The notes beneath the pieces are model-generated. The model did no database searches. It saw only the letters and a program-made list of their open reading frames with translations, and was not told the DNA's origin. The position numbers were made by a program, and so were the translations under genes. From an uncultured Anaerosacchariphilus sp. (GTDB taxonomy: Bacteria; Bacillota; Clostridia; Lachnospirales; Lachnospiraceae), in assembly GCA_934402125.1 (NCBI GenBank), contig CAKRTY010000045.1, positions 1 through 8,973 on the forward strand: DNA of 8,973 nt, written 5' to 3'. Positions 1-7,861 of the stretch are shown here, in pieces; position 1 is the first letter of the stretch; each line of letters opens with the position of its first letter.

Positions 1-260
1 GAAAGGGCCATTTTCAGATTCAGATCCTTCTCCTCCGTCCCGTCCACCCCGATTTTTCCGGGGTCATCTCCTCCATGGCCCGCATCGATGATCACCAGCC
101 GGGTCTGCACTCCCGCCGCCCGTCCGGACGCCGCCTCCCACATACTGACGCTCCGCCCACACAGTACAGCAGCCGCCAGCAGCACGCCCGCCATCACAAG
201 CCCCGTCCCATGCTCCCTTCCGCCAAACAGCTCCCGGAGCTTTCTTCGAAAAACATCCAT
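1..260 (-). CDS. N-acetylmuramoyl-L-alanine amidase (Amidase_3, CwlD-like), 5' part only
   Basis: This gene runs off the left edge, so only the N-terminal 86 residues (92 from the upstream ATG at 278) are visible. Translation of the minus strand gives a short basic N-terminus, a hydrophobic segment (GLVMAGVLLAAAVL) that should be a signal anchor, then LVIIDAGHGGDDPGKIG and EEKDLNL. These are the two N-terminal signatures of zinc-dependent Amidase_3 enzymes: the His of DAGHGG and the Glu before KDLNL are the first two zinc ligands. Family members cleave the bond between N-acetylmuramic acid and L-alanine in peptidoglycan outside the membrane; the short anchor plus immediate catalytic domain resembles CwlD of spore cortex synthesis, but a vegetative amidase is possible. 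The start at 260 is preferred because GGCGG lies 7 bases upstream; the in-frame ATG at 278 has no nearby ribosome site. The gene lies 67 bp downstream of the second yhgE gene on the same strand, with no obvious terminator, and may be cotranscribed. The catalytic remainder cannot be checked. Confidence 0.88.
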   Translation of the reverse strand, partial: MDVFRRKLRELFGGREHGTGLVMAGVLLAAAVLCGRSVSMWEAASGRAAGVQTRLVIIDAGHGGDDPGKIGVDGTEEKDLNLKMAL

Positions 261-327
261 GAAAAATCCGCCATACATTCTGTTTTTAGAATATATGACG
301 GATTTCCTTTATTCTTTCCCGTCCCCG

Positions 328-2526
328 TTAAAACAGGTGGGTGCTTTCCAGCTTTTCCTCAAAATGCTCATTCCATCTGATTATCGGCATCCGGAGAACC
401 AGCCCCAGAAGCAGCGACGGAATCAGGTACAGAAGCAGGGTTCCCAGCTGTTCCCAATAGAAATTGCCGTAGAAGCCTGCCACCGTCTCACGCATGGCGT
501 TCATGCTGTATACGAAGGGAAGGGCATGGTACAGCTTCTGGAAGAAGGCCGGAGCCAGCTCAATGGGGAAGTTGCCGCCGGTACCCGCCACCTGGAGAAC
601 CATCAGGATCACGCTGATCGCTTTTCCGATATCTCCGAAGGAGACACAGAGGGTGTAAATGATATTTACATACACCAGACTGCTGACCCAGCCGGCCAGC
701 AGGAACAACAGCGGACTCTTACACTGGATTCCCAGGAAATACAGATCGCCCAGACAAATCAGGGTCGCCTGCAGCAGTCCTAAAATCAGGAACAGCAGAT
801 ATCTTCCCAGATATTTCTGGTAATTTTTTACATTCGTCAGACCAATCAGTTCTTTTTCCCGGACGCCGGATTTCAGCATGGCAGCCATCACCACGCCGCC
901 GACCCAGATAGCCAGCGTCGTATAGAAGGGAGCCATGGCAGAACCATAATTTTCTACCTCATAGACCTGCTCCTTCGTGATTTCCACCGGTGTAGAGATA
1001 AAACTGCCCACCACATCCAAATCTTCATCTAACAGGGCGTCAATGGTATCCAGGCTGTCGCGGCTCTGCTCGTCCCGCAGACGGTCTGCCAGATCTGTCA
1101 GATCCGCCGCGCCCCGGCTCAGAAGCTGACCGGAGGTCTGCAAGGTCTTCTGCAGCTTTGCCAGATCAGACTCTGTGGAATCCGAAAGCTTATAGATACC
1201 GTCCAGGCCATCGTCCATGGAATCCAGAAGCTTGGATACCCGGGAGTCTGCCTTTGCCACAGAACCGGACAGATCGTCCAGCGCGCCCTTCACATTATCC
1301 TCATAGTCCTTCTGGACAGCGGCCGAATTTTTTGCCATTTCCGCAAGGATTCCATCCAGCTCCTTCTGGGCTGCCGCAGCATCGGTTGTCATACTGCTCA
1401 CAGCGGTGACCGCCTCTCCCAGACCGGATTTCAGCGTCTGCATCAGCACTACCGTAGTCCTTAAGTCTGAAATAACAGTTCCAAGACCCACATCCAGCCC
1501 CTGGGCTGTCAGGATTGTATTGGCTTTGGTCAGATCGTCTGCCGCCGTGCTGTAACCGGTAATAACCAGATCCAGCTTTGTATTTGCCTCATTCAGGGTT
1601 GCCTTCAGCGCATTCATATCGTCGGAGGTCATAGCAGACTGGATTCCCTGCTGCACAGCCTTCGTCATTTCCTGATACAGTGCCGCGCTGGATTTCAGCG
1701 CCTCATTCAGCTTCTCCGTCGTTCCGTCCATGGCGCTCTTAACGTCATCTACGGTTCCTTCCAGGGTGCTCAGAGAATCCAAATCCCCATCAGAACGGGT
1801 CTGGGTATCCTTCAGGAACGTGGACGTGGTATCCAGCATGGTCTGCGTCGCAGAAGCCATACTCTCAAAGGCGTCCAGTGTTCCCACTGCCGCTGTCAAA
1901 TCTGAAGAAATATCATCCAGATTGGCGATCAGGTTATCCACCAGATCCGACTGATCCGCTTCGTCTGCCACATTCACGACGGTCTTCATGGCTTCCAGAA
2001 CCGACTTGGCCACCGCCTTTACGAACTTCTCGCTGACCTCACTCTGTACCGTATCTGCCCGCTTTTCCGTCACGATGGAAGCAATGGCGTTTTTCTTACC
2101 GTTGGCGTAATACTGAAGCTTCGGATTTTTCAGCTCCTTGTCCACGGAAAATAAGGTCATCATATCCTCGCTGAAGCTCTCCGGTACCACGATAGCCGCG
2201 TAATATTTACCGGATTTGGTACCCTCCACTGCCTCCTTGCTGTCGGTGAACACCCAGTCCATCTCGTCATTTTCATGGAAATAGGTCAGGATCTTATCGC
2301 CCAGATTGATATCCAGCGCCAGCAGATCGCCCTGATAGCCCGCGTCGTCACTGGCCACCGCAATCTTAATTCCGGAGGTATTCTCATAGGGATCCCAGCT
2401 TCCGCCGATATTGAACCAGGCGTATAGCGTCGGCACCACCAGAATACCGATCATAATAATCAGAGCAATCGTGTTTGTTTTAATTTTTCGTACATCTCTT
2501 AAAAAAATCTCTATGATGTTTTTCAT
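328..2526 (-). CDS. YhgE/Pip family membrane protein, second of tandem pair (732 aa)
   Basis: The protein has the YhgE/Pip layout. A cytoplasmic N-terminus (MKNIIEIFLRDVRKIK) precedes a first membrane helix at about residues 19-39 ending in VPTLYAWFNI. An N-terminal extracellular domain at about 40-160 contains KYYAAIVVPESFS and NGKKNAIAS. A long Ala/Ser/Thr/Asp-rich region predicted to be coiled coil spans about 190-490. A C-terminal ABC-2-like block with about five helices covers roughly 535-712, with STPVEI, YGSAMAPFYTTLAIWVGG and GTGGNFPIEL. Relatives include Lactococcus Pip (needed for infection by some phages), B. subtilis YhgE and the type VII secretion protein EsaA; the molecular activity of this subgroup is not established. 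No ATPase is adjacent, so an exporter role cannot be asserted. The ATG overlaps the upstream gene's stop as ATGA and has a strong AAGGAGGA site, pointing to coupled translation in one operon. The paralogue upstream is longer. The family call is firm; the function is open. Confidence 0.93.
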   Translation of the reverse strand: MKNIIEIFLRDVRKIKTNTIALIIMIGILVVPTLYAWFNIGGSWDPYENTSGIKIAVASDDAGYQGDLLALDINLGDKILTYFHENDEMDWVFTDSKEAVEGTKSGKYYAAIVVPESFSEDMMTLFSVDKELKNPKLQYYANGKKNAIASIVTEKRADTVQSEVSEKFVKAVAKSVLEAMKTVVNVADEADQSDLVDNLIANLDDISSDLTAAVGTLDAFESMASATQTMLDTTSTFLKDTQTRSDGDLDSLSTLEGTVDDVKSAMDGTTEKLNEALKSSAALYQEMTKAVQQGIQSAMTSDDMNALKATLNEANTKLDLVITGYSTAADDLTKANTILTAQGLDVGLGTVISDLRTTVVLMQTLKSGLGEAVTAVSSMTTDAAAAQKELDGILAEMAKNSAAVQKDYEDNVKGALDDLSGSVAKADSRVSKLLDSMDDGLDGIYKLSDSTESDLAKLQKTLQTSGQLLSRGAADLTDLADRLRDEQSRDSLDTIDALLDEDLDVVGSFISTPVEITKEQVYEVENYGSAMAPFYTTLAIWVGGVVMAAMLKSGVREKELIGLTNVKNYQKYLGRYLLFLILGLLQATLICLGDLYFLGIQCKSPLLFLLAGWVSSLVYVNIIYTLCVSFGDIGKAISVILMVLQVAGTGGNFPIELAPAFFQKLYHALPFVYSMNAMRETVAGFYGNFYWEQLGTLLLYLIPSLLLGLVLRMPIIRWNEHFEEKLESTHLF

Positions 2527-5192
2527 GCCCGATCCTCCTTCAGTGCTGCCAGCAGCTCTCCGTCAGAAAAGCCCTGCAGCTTCAGCTGCTTCTGCATCCG
2601 CTCGTGCTGGTATTCCAGCCAGATCAGATACAGGGATACCCCGATCAGCGTGCAGATCCAAAGCACCAGGAAGATCAGCTTGGATTCTACGCTGAACATC
2701 AGAACCAGGAAAATCAGCGGCACCACTGCCATGGCAAGGAACCCAAACCGCTTCCGTACGGGATACCGCTTCTCAAAGCGCGCCGCGCGTTCACAGTATG
2801 CTTCCCGGGCTTCGCTGTCGCTTTGCAGCGCCCTCGCAATCAGCTCCGGCGTCAGATCACTGGTCTTATTATTTTCTTCATAAATAATCAAATCCGCCTC
2901 TGCAAGCTTCCGGTCAAACAGCGCGTTCAGGTTCAGAAGCAGCGGCCGCAGAACCACGCCGATAAACAGAGACAGCAACAGATACGCTGCCAGGATTCCC
3001 ATATCCTTCAGCCAGGTGTTGTAATACAGGCCGCCGATGCACTCACGCATGGCGCCATTGCTGTAGGTGAAGGGCATCAGCCGGTAAATGGCCTTGTAAA
3101 AGCCGCCCATCATTTCCACCGGGAAGGTTCCCGTAGCGCCCGGAATCTGAATGATAACCAGGAATACGAAAATCGCGCGGCCGATATGCTTAAAGGCTGC
3201 CGTAACAGCGTAAATCAGACTCAGGTAAATCAAGCCTGCCACCACGCCGGTCAGGACAAAAAGTCCCGGATGCATACACTGCACCTTCAGAAGATATACA
3301 TCTCCCAGACCGATAATCAGGGACTGTACCACAGACAGGAGGATAAAGATCAGCTTCCGGCCAAAATACGCCTGGTTCAGGGTGAACTTCTTTACCTTCT
3401 CATCCTCGTCCACCTCCTGCTTCAGCAGCGCGATCAGAACCATGCCGCCTACCCACAGCGCCAGATTCGTATAGAAGGGCGTCATGCCGGAGCCGTAATC
3501 CTCCACCTCATAGAAGGTGGTCGTGGTCAGTTCAATGGGTGAAGTCATAAATTCGGAAACTGCATCCGGATCGATTTCCTGCAGATCCAGAATATCCTTA
3601 TACGCGTCAGAAGCACGCAGGGTCTCCAGATCATTCTGGATTCCGGCCAGACGCTCATCCAGGTTGGACAGGGTATCCCCGGTCTTGCCCAGAGCGTCGG
3701 AGCCCTCGTTCAGGCTCTTGCTCAGCTGATCCAGCACGCCCTGCATCTGATCCGCTGTGTCGGACGCATGCTCCAGTGTGGACTTCAGATCCCCGCTGAC
3801 TCCGGATACGGTATCCAGTGCGGAATGAAGTCCCGGCATCAGATTGCCGTTCAGACCGGAGCGTAAATCACGCAGCGTGGTTTTCCCCTGCGCCAGAACC
3901 TTATCCATCTGCTCCTTGGAGGTTTTAATCGTTGTCATCACATCCGTCAGTTCTGAGCTGCTGGCGTTGAAATTATCCAGCGCCGTGCCCAGCACCGCGT
4001 TCTGCGCCTGTAAATTGGTCAGACCGTCCTGAAGCTGGGTCAGGGCGTCCGCGCTGCTCTGCAGATCCTGCAGCCCCTTTTCGATGGCCGCCTTCTTAGC
4101 CAGCAGCTCCGCATTGTCAGGGGCTGCCGCAAGCATTCCCTCTACCGCGGCAAGCTTCGTCTGCAGATCTGTCTTCTGCTTCTCCAGCTGCGGTCCCAAT
4201 ACCGCCACGACACCGGCCAGATTATTCAGCGCCGCTTGACTATCCGTATTGATCTTGTCACTATAGGTCTTTCCCGCCGTAATCAGCTGCTGTGCCTGAG
4301 AAGCCGTTGTCTCCAGACCGGTCAGCTTCACGGAAGCCGTACCATATACACTGTTGAGCAGGCTTTCCCCGTCGCTTAAGCTCTGATCGAAAGCAGTGCC
4401 AAAGCTTCTCACATTCTTCCGGCTGCTCTTCAGCAGATCCTTCGCGTCCTGCAGCGCCGTGCTGCCTGCGTCTGCCGCCTTCACCGCTTTTACCAGCGTT
4501 CCCTTGCCATGCTCAATCTGCGTGGTTCCCTGGCTGATGGTTGCCTGGAAATCTGCCAGAACCTTCTGGTACTCGTCAAAATTGTCCCGGGCGTCCGCAA
4601 TCATGCCCAGAATATTGTCATTGGTGGTCTCCAGATCGTCGGACAGGGAGACACCCAGATCCTGCAGCTCCTCTGCGATGGTTTCCGAAGCTACCTTATA
4701 GAATTCCTCTTCAATCTTACTCTGGATTGTAGTGGAGCCCGTATTGGTGATTTTCGGCGCTACTGCATTCTTCTTCTCATTTACATAATATGTTATCTCC
4801 GGAGAACCGAGGGTTCCGTCCTCGATCTGCAAAAGATCCGCGCTGAAGGTCTCCGGGATCACAATCGCCGCGTAATATTTGCCGGATTTGACGCCCTCCA
4901 CAGCATCCTCCTCATCGGTAAATACCCAGCCCAGATCGTCGTTGTCCTCCATCTGTTCCAGAATCTGCTCTCCCGCCTTCAGGGTACGCTTTCTGTTTTC
5001 CGCCCCCACGTCATTGTTGGCCACAGCAACCTTAATGTTGGCTGTATTCCCGTAGGGATCCCGGTTTGCCGCAATATTAAACCAGGCATACAGAGCCGGA
5101 ATGATACACATTCCCACCGCCACTATGATCGCCGCCGGGCTCTTTCCAATCCGGTGGATATCTCTTTTGAAAATTTCCATCATTTTTCTCAT
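2523..5192 (-). CDS. YhgE/Pip family membrane protein, first of tandem pair, with C-terminal extension (889 aa)
   Basis: This is the promoter-proximal member of the pair. It shares its partner's signatures: first helix at about residues 19-39 (IIPALYAWFNI), KYYAAIVIPETFS near 105-117, NEKKNAVAP near 138-146, a long Gln/Leu/Ala/Asp-rich predicted coiled-coil ectodomain at about 190-535, then TSPIEL, YGSGMTPFYTNLALWVGG and GATGTFPVEM in a five-helix ABC-2-like membrane block (about 570-755). Unlike its partner, it continues for about 130 residues: a charged, probably cytoplasmic segment (about 765-815, rich in Glu, Arg and Lys), two further helices at about 819-835 and 838-858, and a basic-acidic tail. 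Relatives are Pip, YhgE and EsaA, all envelope proteins of Firmicutes; the specific role is unknown. The ATG at 5192 has AAGGAG ten bases upstream. The gene is divergent from a TetR regulator that probably controls it. Whether the two paralogues form a heteromer is inference. Confidence 0.93.
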   Translation of the reverse strand: MRKMMEIFKRDIHRIGKSPAAIIVAVGMCIIPALYAWFNIAANRDPYGNTANIKVAVANNDVGAENRKRTLKAGEQILEQMEDNDDLGWVFTDEEDAVEGVKSGKYYAAIVIPETFSADLLQIEDGTLGSPEITYYVNEKKNAVAPKITNTGSTTIQSKIEEEFYKVASETIAEELQDLGVSLSDDLETTNDNILGMIADARDNFDEYQKVLADFQATISQGTTQIEHGKGTLVKAVKAADAGSTALQDAKDLLKSSRKNVRSFGTAFDQSLSDGESLLNSVYGTASVKLTGLETTASQAQQLITAGKTYSDKINTDSQAALNNLAGVVAVLGPQLEKQKTDLQTKLAAVEGMLAAAPDNAELLAKKAAIEKGLQDLQSSADALTQLQDGLTNLQAQNAVLGTALDNFNASSSELTDVMTTIKTSKEQMDKVLAQGKTTLRDLRSGLNGNLMPGLHSALDTVSGVSGDLKSTLEHASDTADQMQGVLDQLSKSLNEGSDALGKTGDTLSNLDERLAGIQNDLETLRASDAYKDILDLQEIDPDAVSEFMTSPIELTTTTFYEVEDYGSGMTPFYTNLALWVGGMVLIALLKQEVDEDEKVKKFTLNQAYFGRKLIFILLSVVQSLIIGLGDVYLLKVQCMHPGLFVLTGVVAGLIYLSLIYAVTAAFKHIGRAIFVFLVIIQIPGATGTFPVEMMGGFYKAIYRLMPFTYSNGAMRECIGGLYYNTWLKDMGILAAYLLLSLFIGVVLRPLLLNLNALFDRKLAEADLIIYEENNKTSDLTPELIARALQSDSEAREAYCERAARFEKRYPVRKRFGFLAMAVVPLIFLVLMFSVESKLIFLVLWICTLIGVSLYLIWLEYQHERMQKQLKLQGFSDGELLAALKEDRA
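2533..2540 (-). promoter_or_regulatory. Strong ribosome binding site of the second yhgE gene
   Basis: The minus strand reads AAGGAGGA followed by six bases and the ATG at 2526. The site lies inside the 3' end of the preceding yhgE gene, whose TGA overlaps this ATG. This fixes the start of the 732-residue protein and suggests that it is made both by reinitiation and by direct loading. Confidence 0.85.
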
Positions 5193-5241
5193 CGAACTCC
5201 GTCTCCTTCTGCAAATAAAACAAAATCTCCGTTAATACTCG

Positions 5242-5271
5242 TTGATCTTTCACTAAAGAATATATTATAAT
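5242..5271 (+). promoter_or_regulatory. Candidate sigma-A promoter for tetR
   Basis: TTGATC (5242-5247) and TATAAT (5266-5271) are separated by 18 bases on the plus strand, in the gap before the TetR gene. Initiation near 5278 gives a leader of about 75 bases. The -10 box overlaps the opposing yhgE -10 within the palindromic stretch TATTATAATA (5263-5272). Confidence 0.55.
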
Positions 5272-5291
5272 AAAAAAAAATCAAAGAGCAA
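5264..5291 (-). promoter_or_regulatory. Candidate sigma-A promoter for the yhgE pair
   Basis: On the minus strand a perfect TATAAT (5269 down to 5264) follows TTGCTC (5291 down to 5286) with a 16-base spacer that includes a run of nine T. Predicted initiation near 5257 would leave a leader of about 65 bases before the ATG at 5192. The -35 is weak (three of six), which suits a promoter controlled by a regulator. The -10 overlaps the -10 of the divergent tetR promoter, so polymerase should bind one or the other. Confidence 0.55.
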
Positions 5292-5296
5292 TAACC

Positions 5297-5321
5297 AGTA
5301 TGTCCCGTTTCGTAGCATACT
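5297..5321. promoter_or_regulatory. Candidate TetR operator: inverted repeat AGTATG-N13-CATACT
   Basis: Perfect six-base arms, AGTATG at 5297-5302 and CATACT at 5316-5321, flank a 13-base spacer. The 25-base span is within the size range of TetR-family operators. It lies just upstream of the yhgE -35 (5286-5291) and downstream of the predicted tetR start point, so a bound dimer could hinder yhgE initiation and block tetR transcription. The arms are short, and a repeat of this kind could arise by chance. Confidence 0.35.
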
Positions 5322-5352
5322 ACACAGTTGAGAATAAAGTGAGTAAAGATAA

Positions 5353-5922
5353 ATGGATAAAAGAGTGACAAAAACACGCGACGCTATCATGGACGCCTAT
5401 CTGGAACTAATTTTCGAAAAAAAGGATCAGAAGATTACTGTTTCCGAGCTGGCTCACCATGCTAACATTGCCCGCAAAACCTTCTATCTCCACTATGAAT
5501 CCCTGGAGGATGTCATGCGGGACGCCACCCGGCGCAAAATTGACGAGCTGCTTCATATTCTGGACAAAAAAAGATTCTTTTCCAACCCCTTCGAGACAAA
5601 CGTATTGTTCCAGTGTCTGAATCAGCTGATGGAACCGGATATCGAATTCTATCGCTTTATTTCCATTGAAAATCCGGAAACCTTCTTCTGGACAGAGGTA
5701 AAGCGGATTGTGGTTCATGAAACCGTAGCAGTCTACAAGGACAAGGTGGATTTTCCGGTACAGGAGCTGCGTCTTTACGCAGAATACTTTGTATCCGGAG
5801 CCATGGCTGTCTATGTGGCATGGCTCCGTGGCGAGCTTACACTCCCCCTGGCGGAGCTGGCCCGTATCTCCGGTGAAGCCACCGCCCACGGAATCCGAAA
5901 ACCCGAAAATCTTCAGGCCTGA
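5353..5922 (+). CDS. TetR/AcrR-family transcriptional regulator, divergent from the yhgE pair
   Basis: The 189-residue length is normal for the family. Residues 1-55 form the DNA-binding domain: a first helix TRDAIMDAYLELI, then the helix-turn-helix ITVSELAHHANIARKTFYLHY at about 28-48, matching the TetR consensus including the TFYxHY end of the recognition helix. The C-terminal part (about 65-185) is all-helical and contains YRFISIENPETFFW; it resembles the Firmicute regulator C-terminal class (TetR_C_8-like), whose ligands are mostly unknown. The gene points away from the yhgE operon across 160 bp of AT-rich DNA, the usual arrangement for a local repressor that also controls itself. The ATG at 5353 has only a weak GTGAG site nine bases upstream, which suggests low expression. 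A strong terminator follows. Family assignment is secure; the target is inferred from position and the ligand is unknown. Confidence 0.92.
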   Translation: MDKRVTKTRDAIMDAYLELIFEKKDQKITVSELAHHANIARKTFYLHYESLEDVMRDATRRKIDELLHILDKKRFFSNPFETNVLFQCLNQLMEPDIEFYRFISIENPETFFWTEVKRIVVHETVAVYKDKVDFPVQELRLYAEYFVSGAMAVYVAWLRGELTLPLAELARISGEATAHGIRKPENLQA

Positions 5923-5931
5923 TTTACGATG

Positions 5932-5977
5932 AAAAAAGACAGAAAAGCTTGACAATCACGCTTTTCTGTCTTTTTTT
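5932..5977. terminator. Bidirectional rho-independent terminator between convergent genes
   Basis: GACAGAAAAGC (5938-5948) pairs perfectly with GCTTTTCTGTC (5960-5970) around an 11-base loop. The stem is preceded by six A (5932-5937) and followed by seven T (5971-5977), so it can end transcription in both directions. It starts ten bases after the tetR stop and lies just past the stop of the glycosidase gene on the other strand. Confidence 0.92.
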
Positions 5978-5998
5978 ACGCCGTTCTGGTTTTTACGT

Positions 5999-7786
5999 TT
6001 AATTTACATATTTCAAAATCGTATCCCAGATATCCTGCCGTTCGAAGCCCAGCTTCCATGCAGAGATACCTGCCAGATTATATTCCTTCATCAGAGCCGC
6101 CTTCAACGCGATGGACTCCTCTTCCTCCAGCCAGACCTTATAGGTCTTGCCGTCCGCCACATACTCGGCGTAATACTGACCTGTGGTCTCGTCCCAGGTC
6201 TTCTCCGCCCCGTTGGCAGCCAGAATCTTGTCAATAGCGTCCATGCCATAGGCCTTGCTGCTCACCACATTCGCCACATACTCGTCCGTATCGGACTCCT
6301 GCGCCAGCTCCTCCGCTGTCTTCGGCCGCTCCTCCCACAGTCTGGTATAGAAGGGAACCGCATTGATTACCCGCTCTGCCGGAACAGCCTTCAGGGTTTC
6401 CTCGATACCTTCACGCACCCAGTTCAGGCTGGCCACGCTTCCGGCTTCCTCAGAGCCTGCATAGTGCTCGTCATATCCCATGATAACCACGTAATCGGCT
6501 ACCACGCCCTGCTCTTCCAGGTTATAGAAGCGGTTGTGGGCCGCCGGGCGGTAATTGTCCACCGAGAGAATGATTCCATTCAGACGGCACATGATAGACA
6601 GCTCCCGCAGAAACTCCACATAGCCCTTGGCAGAATCTTCCTTAATATACTCAAAATCCACATTGATACCGTCCAGATCAAACTCGATGGCCTTGGCAAT
6701 CAGATTGCTGACCAGACGCTGTCTGGAGGAAGTCCGGGACAGGATCTCCTGATCGGTAATCGTATCCTTGTGGGTGATATCCTCCACAAGCGCCCACACC
6801 TCGATATTATTCTGATGGCAATAGTTTACATAAGTCTGACTGGCCAGGGAATCGATGTTGCCGTCGTCGTCCTTCAGGAAGAACCAGGTGGGAGAAATAG
6901 TGGTCAGCCCCTTGGTATTGGCAATGGTCTCCAGCACCTTGCTGTTGGCGTCCGCGTTGGTCACCTGGTGCCATGCCATATTGATGGTGTAATCCTTGGA
7001 AATATGTGTATACTCCGGCTCCGCATAGTTGGACTCGGTGGTCTCCTGACCCTTCTGTCCCAGATACTTGTTACGGATATAGCCGATAAAGCCGTCCGCG
7101 GTACGGACCTTGGTCCAGTCACCCACGTCCTCCGTCTCCTCCAATAGATACAGGGTATCTCCCTTGGATACGTCAGTCAGGATCGGACTCTTAATGCCTG
7201 CCCGGTAACGGACATTGCCGTTTTTCTTTACCGTCGCCGTATCGGCAGCGCCAAACTTCGTCCGGATCACCACACGGTTTACCTGATCCGTCAAAAGCTC
7301 ATACTGCATACCGGTATATTTCTGAATGTATTGCAAAGCCACATACGCCGTATCTCCGTCCACCTTCACCGGAGTGTAATTCTCCGTATAAGACTGCTTG
7401 GCCACCGTGTAGGAATTGCTTCCCACAGAAGCCGTAATCAGCTCGGTCGGCGTCGTATACAGCAAAAGATTCTCCTGGGAGTCCCAGTAAAAACGGGAAT
7501 TCAGGTAATCATACAGGGTATCGGTGGTCACATAGGGCTCGCCGTCAATCACCCTGGCCTTAAAATCCATCATCTGATCATTTAAAATCACTGCCGCTTC
7601 GTCGTTGGTGGTCACCTCGTAATAGGTATTCCAGCTCATACGCTCCTTGGAAGGGCTATATTTCTCATACAGGAACGCGAACAGCACGCCTGCCAGAATC
7701 AGTACTATCAGCACAAATATGGCCAGCATCGGCGCTGCGCTTCTTCTGCGCGATCTTCTTCGTCTCTTTTTTCTTGTCGTTGCCAT
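5999..7786 (-). CDS. Membrane-anchored GH18 glycosidase with SH3b domain (SleL/YaaH-like)
   Basis: The 595-residue protein starts with a very basic tail (RKKRRRRSRRR, residues 5-15) and one hydrophobic helix at about 19-41, so it is probably a type II anchored protein facing outward. Residues about 50-176 look like a copper-amine-oxidase N-terminal-like domain (VILND... DGEPYVTTDTLYDYL... VVIRT), a non-catalytic module common in clostridial wall proteins. Residues about 182-245 form a bacterial SH3 domain (VRYRAGIKSPILTDVSKGD... GWTKV-like VGDWTKVRTADGFIGYI). The rest is a GH18 barrel: DGINVDFE at 372-379 holds the catalytic Glu379 with Asp377 before it; Asn replaces the second Asp of the chitinase DxxDxDxE pattern, as in the spore N-acetylglucosaminidase group. 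MGYDEHY (436-442) and the late Trp in AWKLGFE (577) complete the active-site set. The substrate is probably peptidoglycan or spore cortex rather than chitin. The ATG at 7786 has AGGAGG eight bases upstream. Confidence 0.9.
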   Translation of the reverse strand: MATTRKKRRRRSRRRSAAPMLAIFVLIVLILAGVLFAFLYEKYSPSKERMSWNTYYEVTTNDEAAVILNDQMMDFKARVIDGEPYVTTDTLYDYLNSRFYWDSQENLLLYTTPTELITASVGSNSYTVAKQSYTENYTPVKVDGDTAYVALQYIQKYTGMQYELLTDQVNRVVIRTKFGAADTATVKKNGNVRYRAGIKSPILTDVSKGDTLYLLEETEDVGDWTKVRTADGFIGYIRNKYLGQKGQETTESNYAEPEYTHISKDYTINMAWHQVTNADANSKVLETIANTKGLTTISPTWFFLKDDDGNIDSLASQTYVNYCHQNNIEVWALVEDITHKDTITDQEILSRTSSRQRLVSNLIAKAIEFDLDGINVDFEYIKEDSAKGYVEFLRELSIMCRLNGIILSVDNYRPAAHNRFYNLEEQGVVADYVVIMGYDEHYAGSEEAGSVASLNWVREGIEETLKAVPAERVINAVPFYTRLWEERPKTAEELAQESDTDEYVANVVSSKAYGMDAIDKILAANGAEKTWDETTGQYYAEYVADGKTYKVWLEEEESIALKAALMKEYNLAGISAWKLGFERQDIWDTILKYVN

Positions 7787-7794
7787 AGCAGAAA

Positions 7795-7838
7795 CCTCCT
7801 ATTGGCTCTATCATAACAGAATTTTTTCTTCCCGTCAC
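7795..7838 (-). promoter_or_regulatory. Promoter and ribosome site of the GH18 gene
   Basis: On the minus strand GTGACG (7838 down to 7833) and TATGAT (7815 down to 7810) are 17 bases apart, and the -10 is extended by an upstream TGT. Predicted initiation near 7803 leaves a leader of only about 17 bases, filled by AGGAGG at 7800-7795. There is therefore no room for a riboswitch if this promoter is used. Confidence 0.55.
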
Positions 7839-7861
7839 CCATTTTCGACACATTGCCGCAA

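Noticed and set aside
2604..3542. Long plus-strand frame of 312 codons inside the first yhgE gene, with similar ones at 88-783 and 4509-5270
   Set aside because: They are complements of firmly identified genes, have His/Gln/Arg-rich composition typical of antisense frames in GC-biased codons, and show no family motif.
190..5192. The yhgE pair as part of a type VII secretion locus
   Set aside because: EsaA is related, but no EssC-type ATPase, WXG100 protein or other type VII component is in the window.
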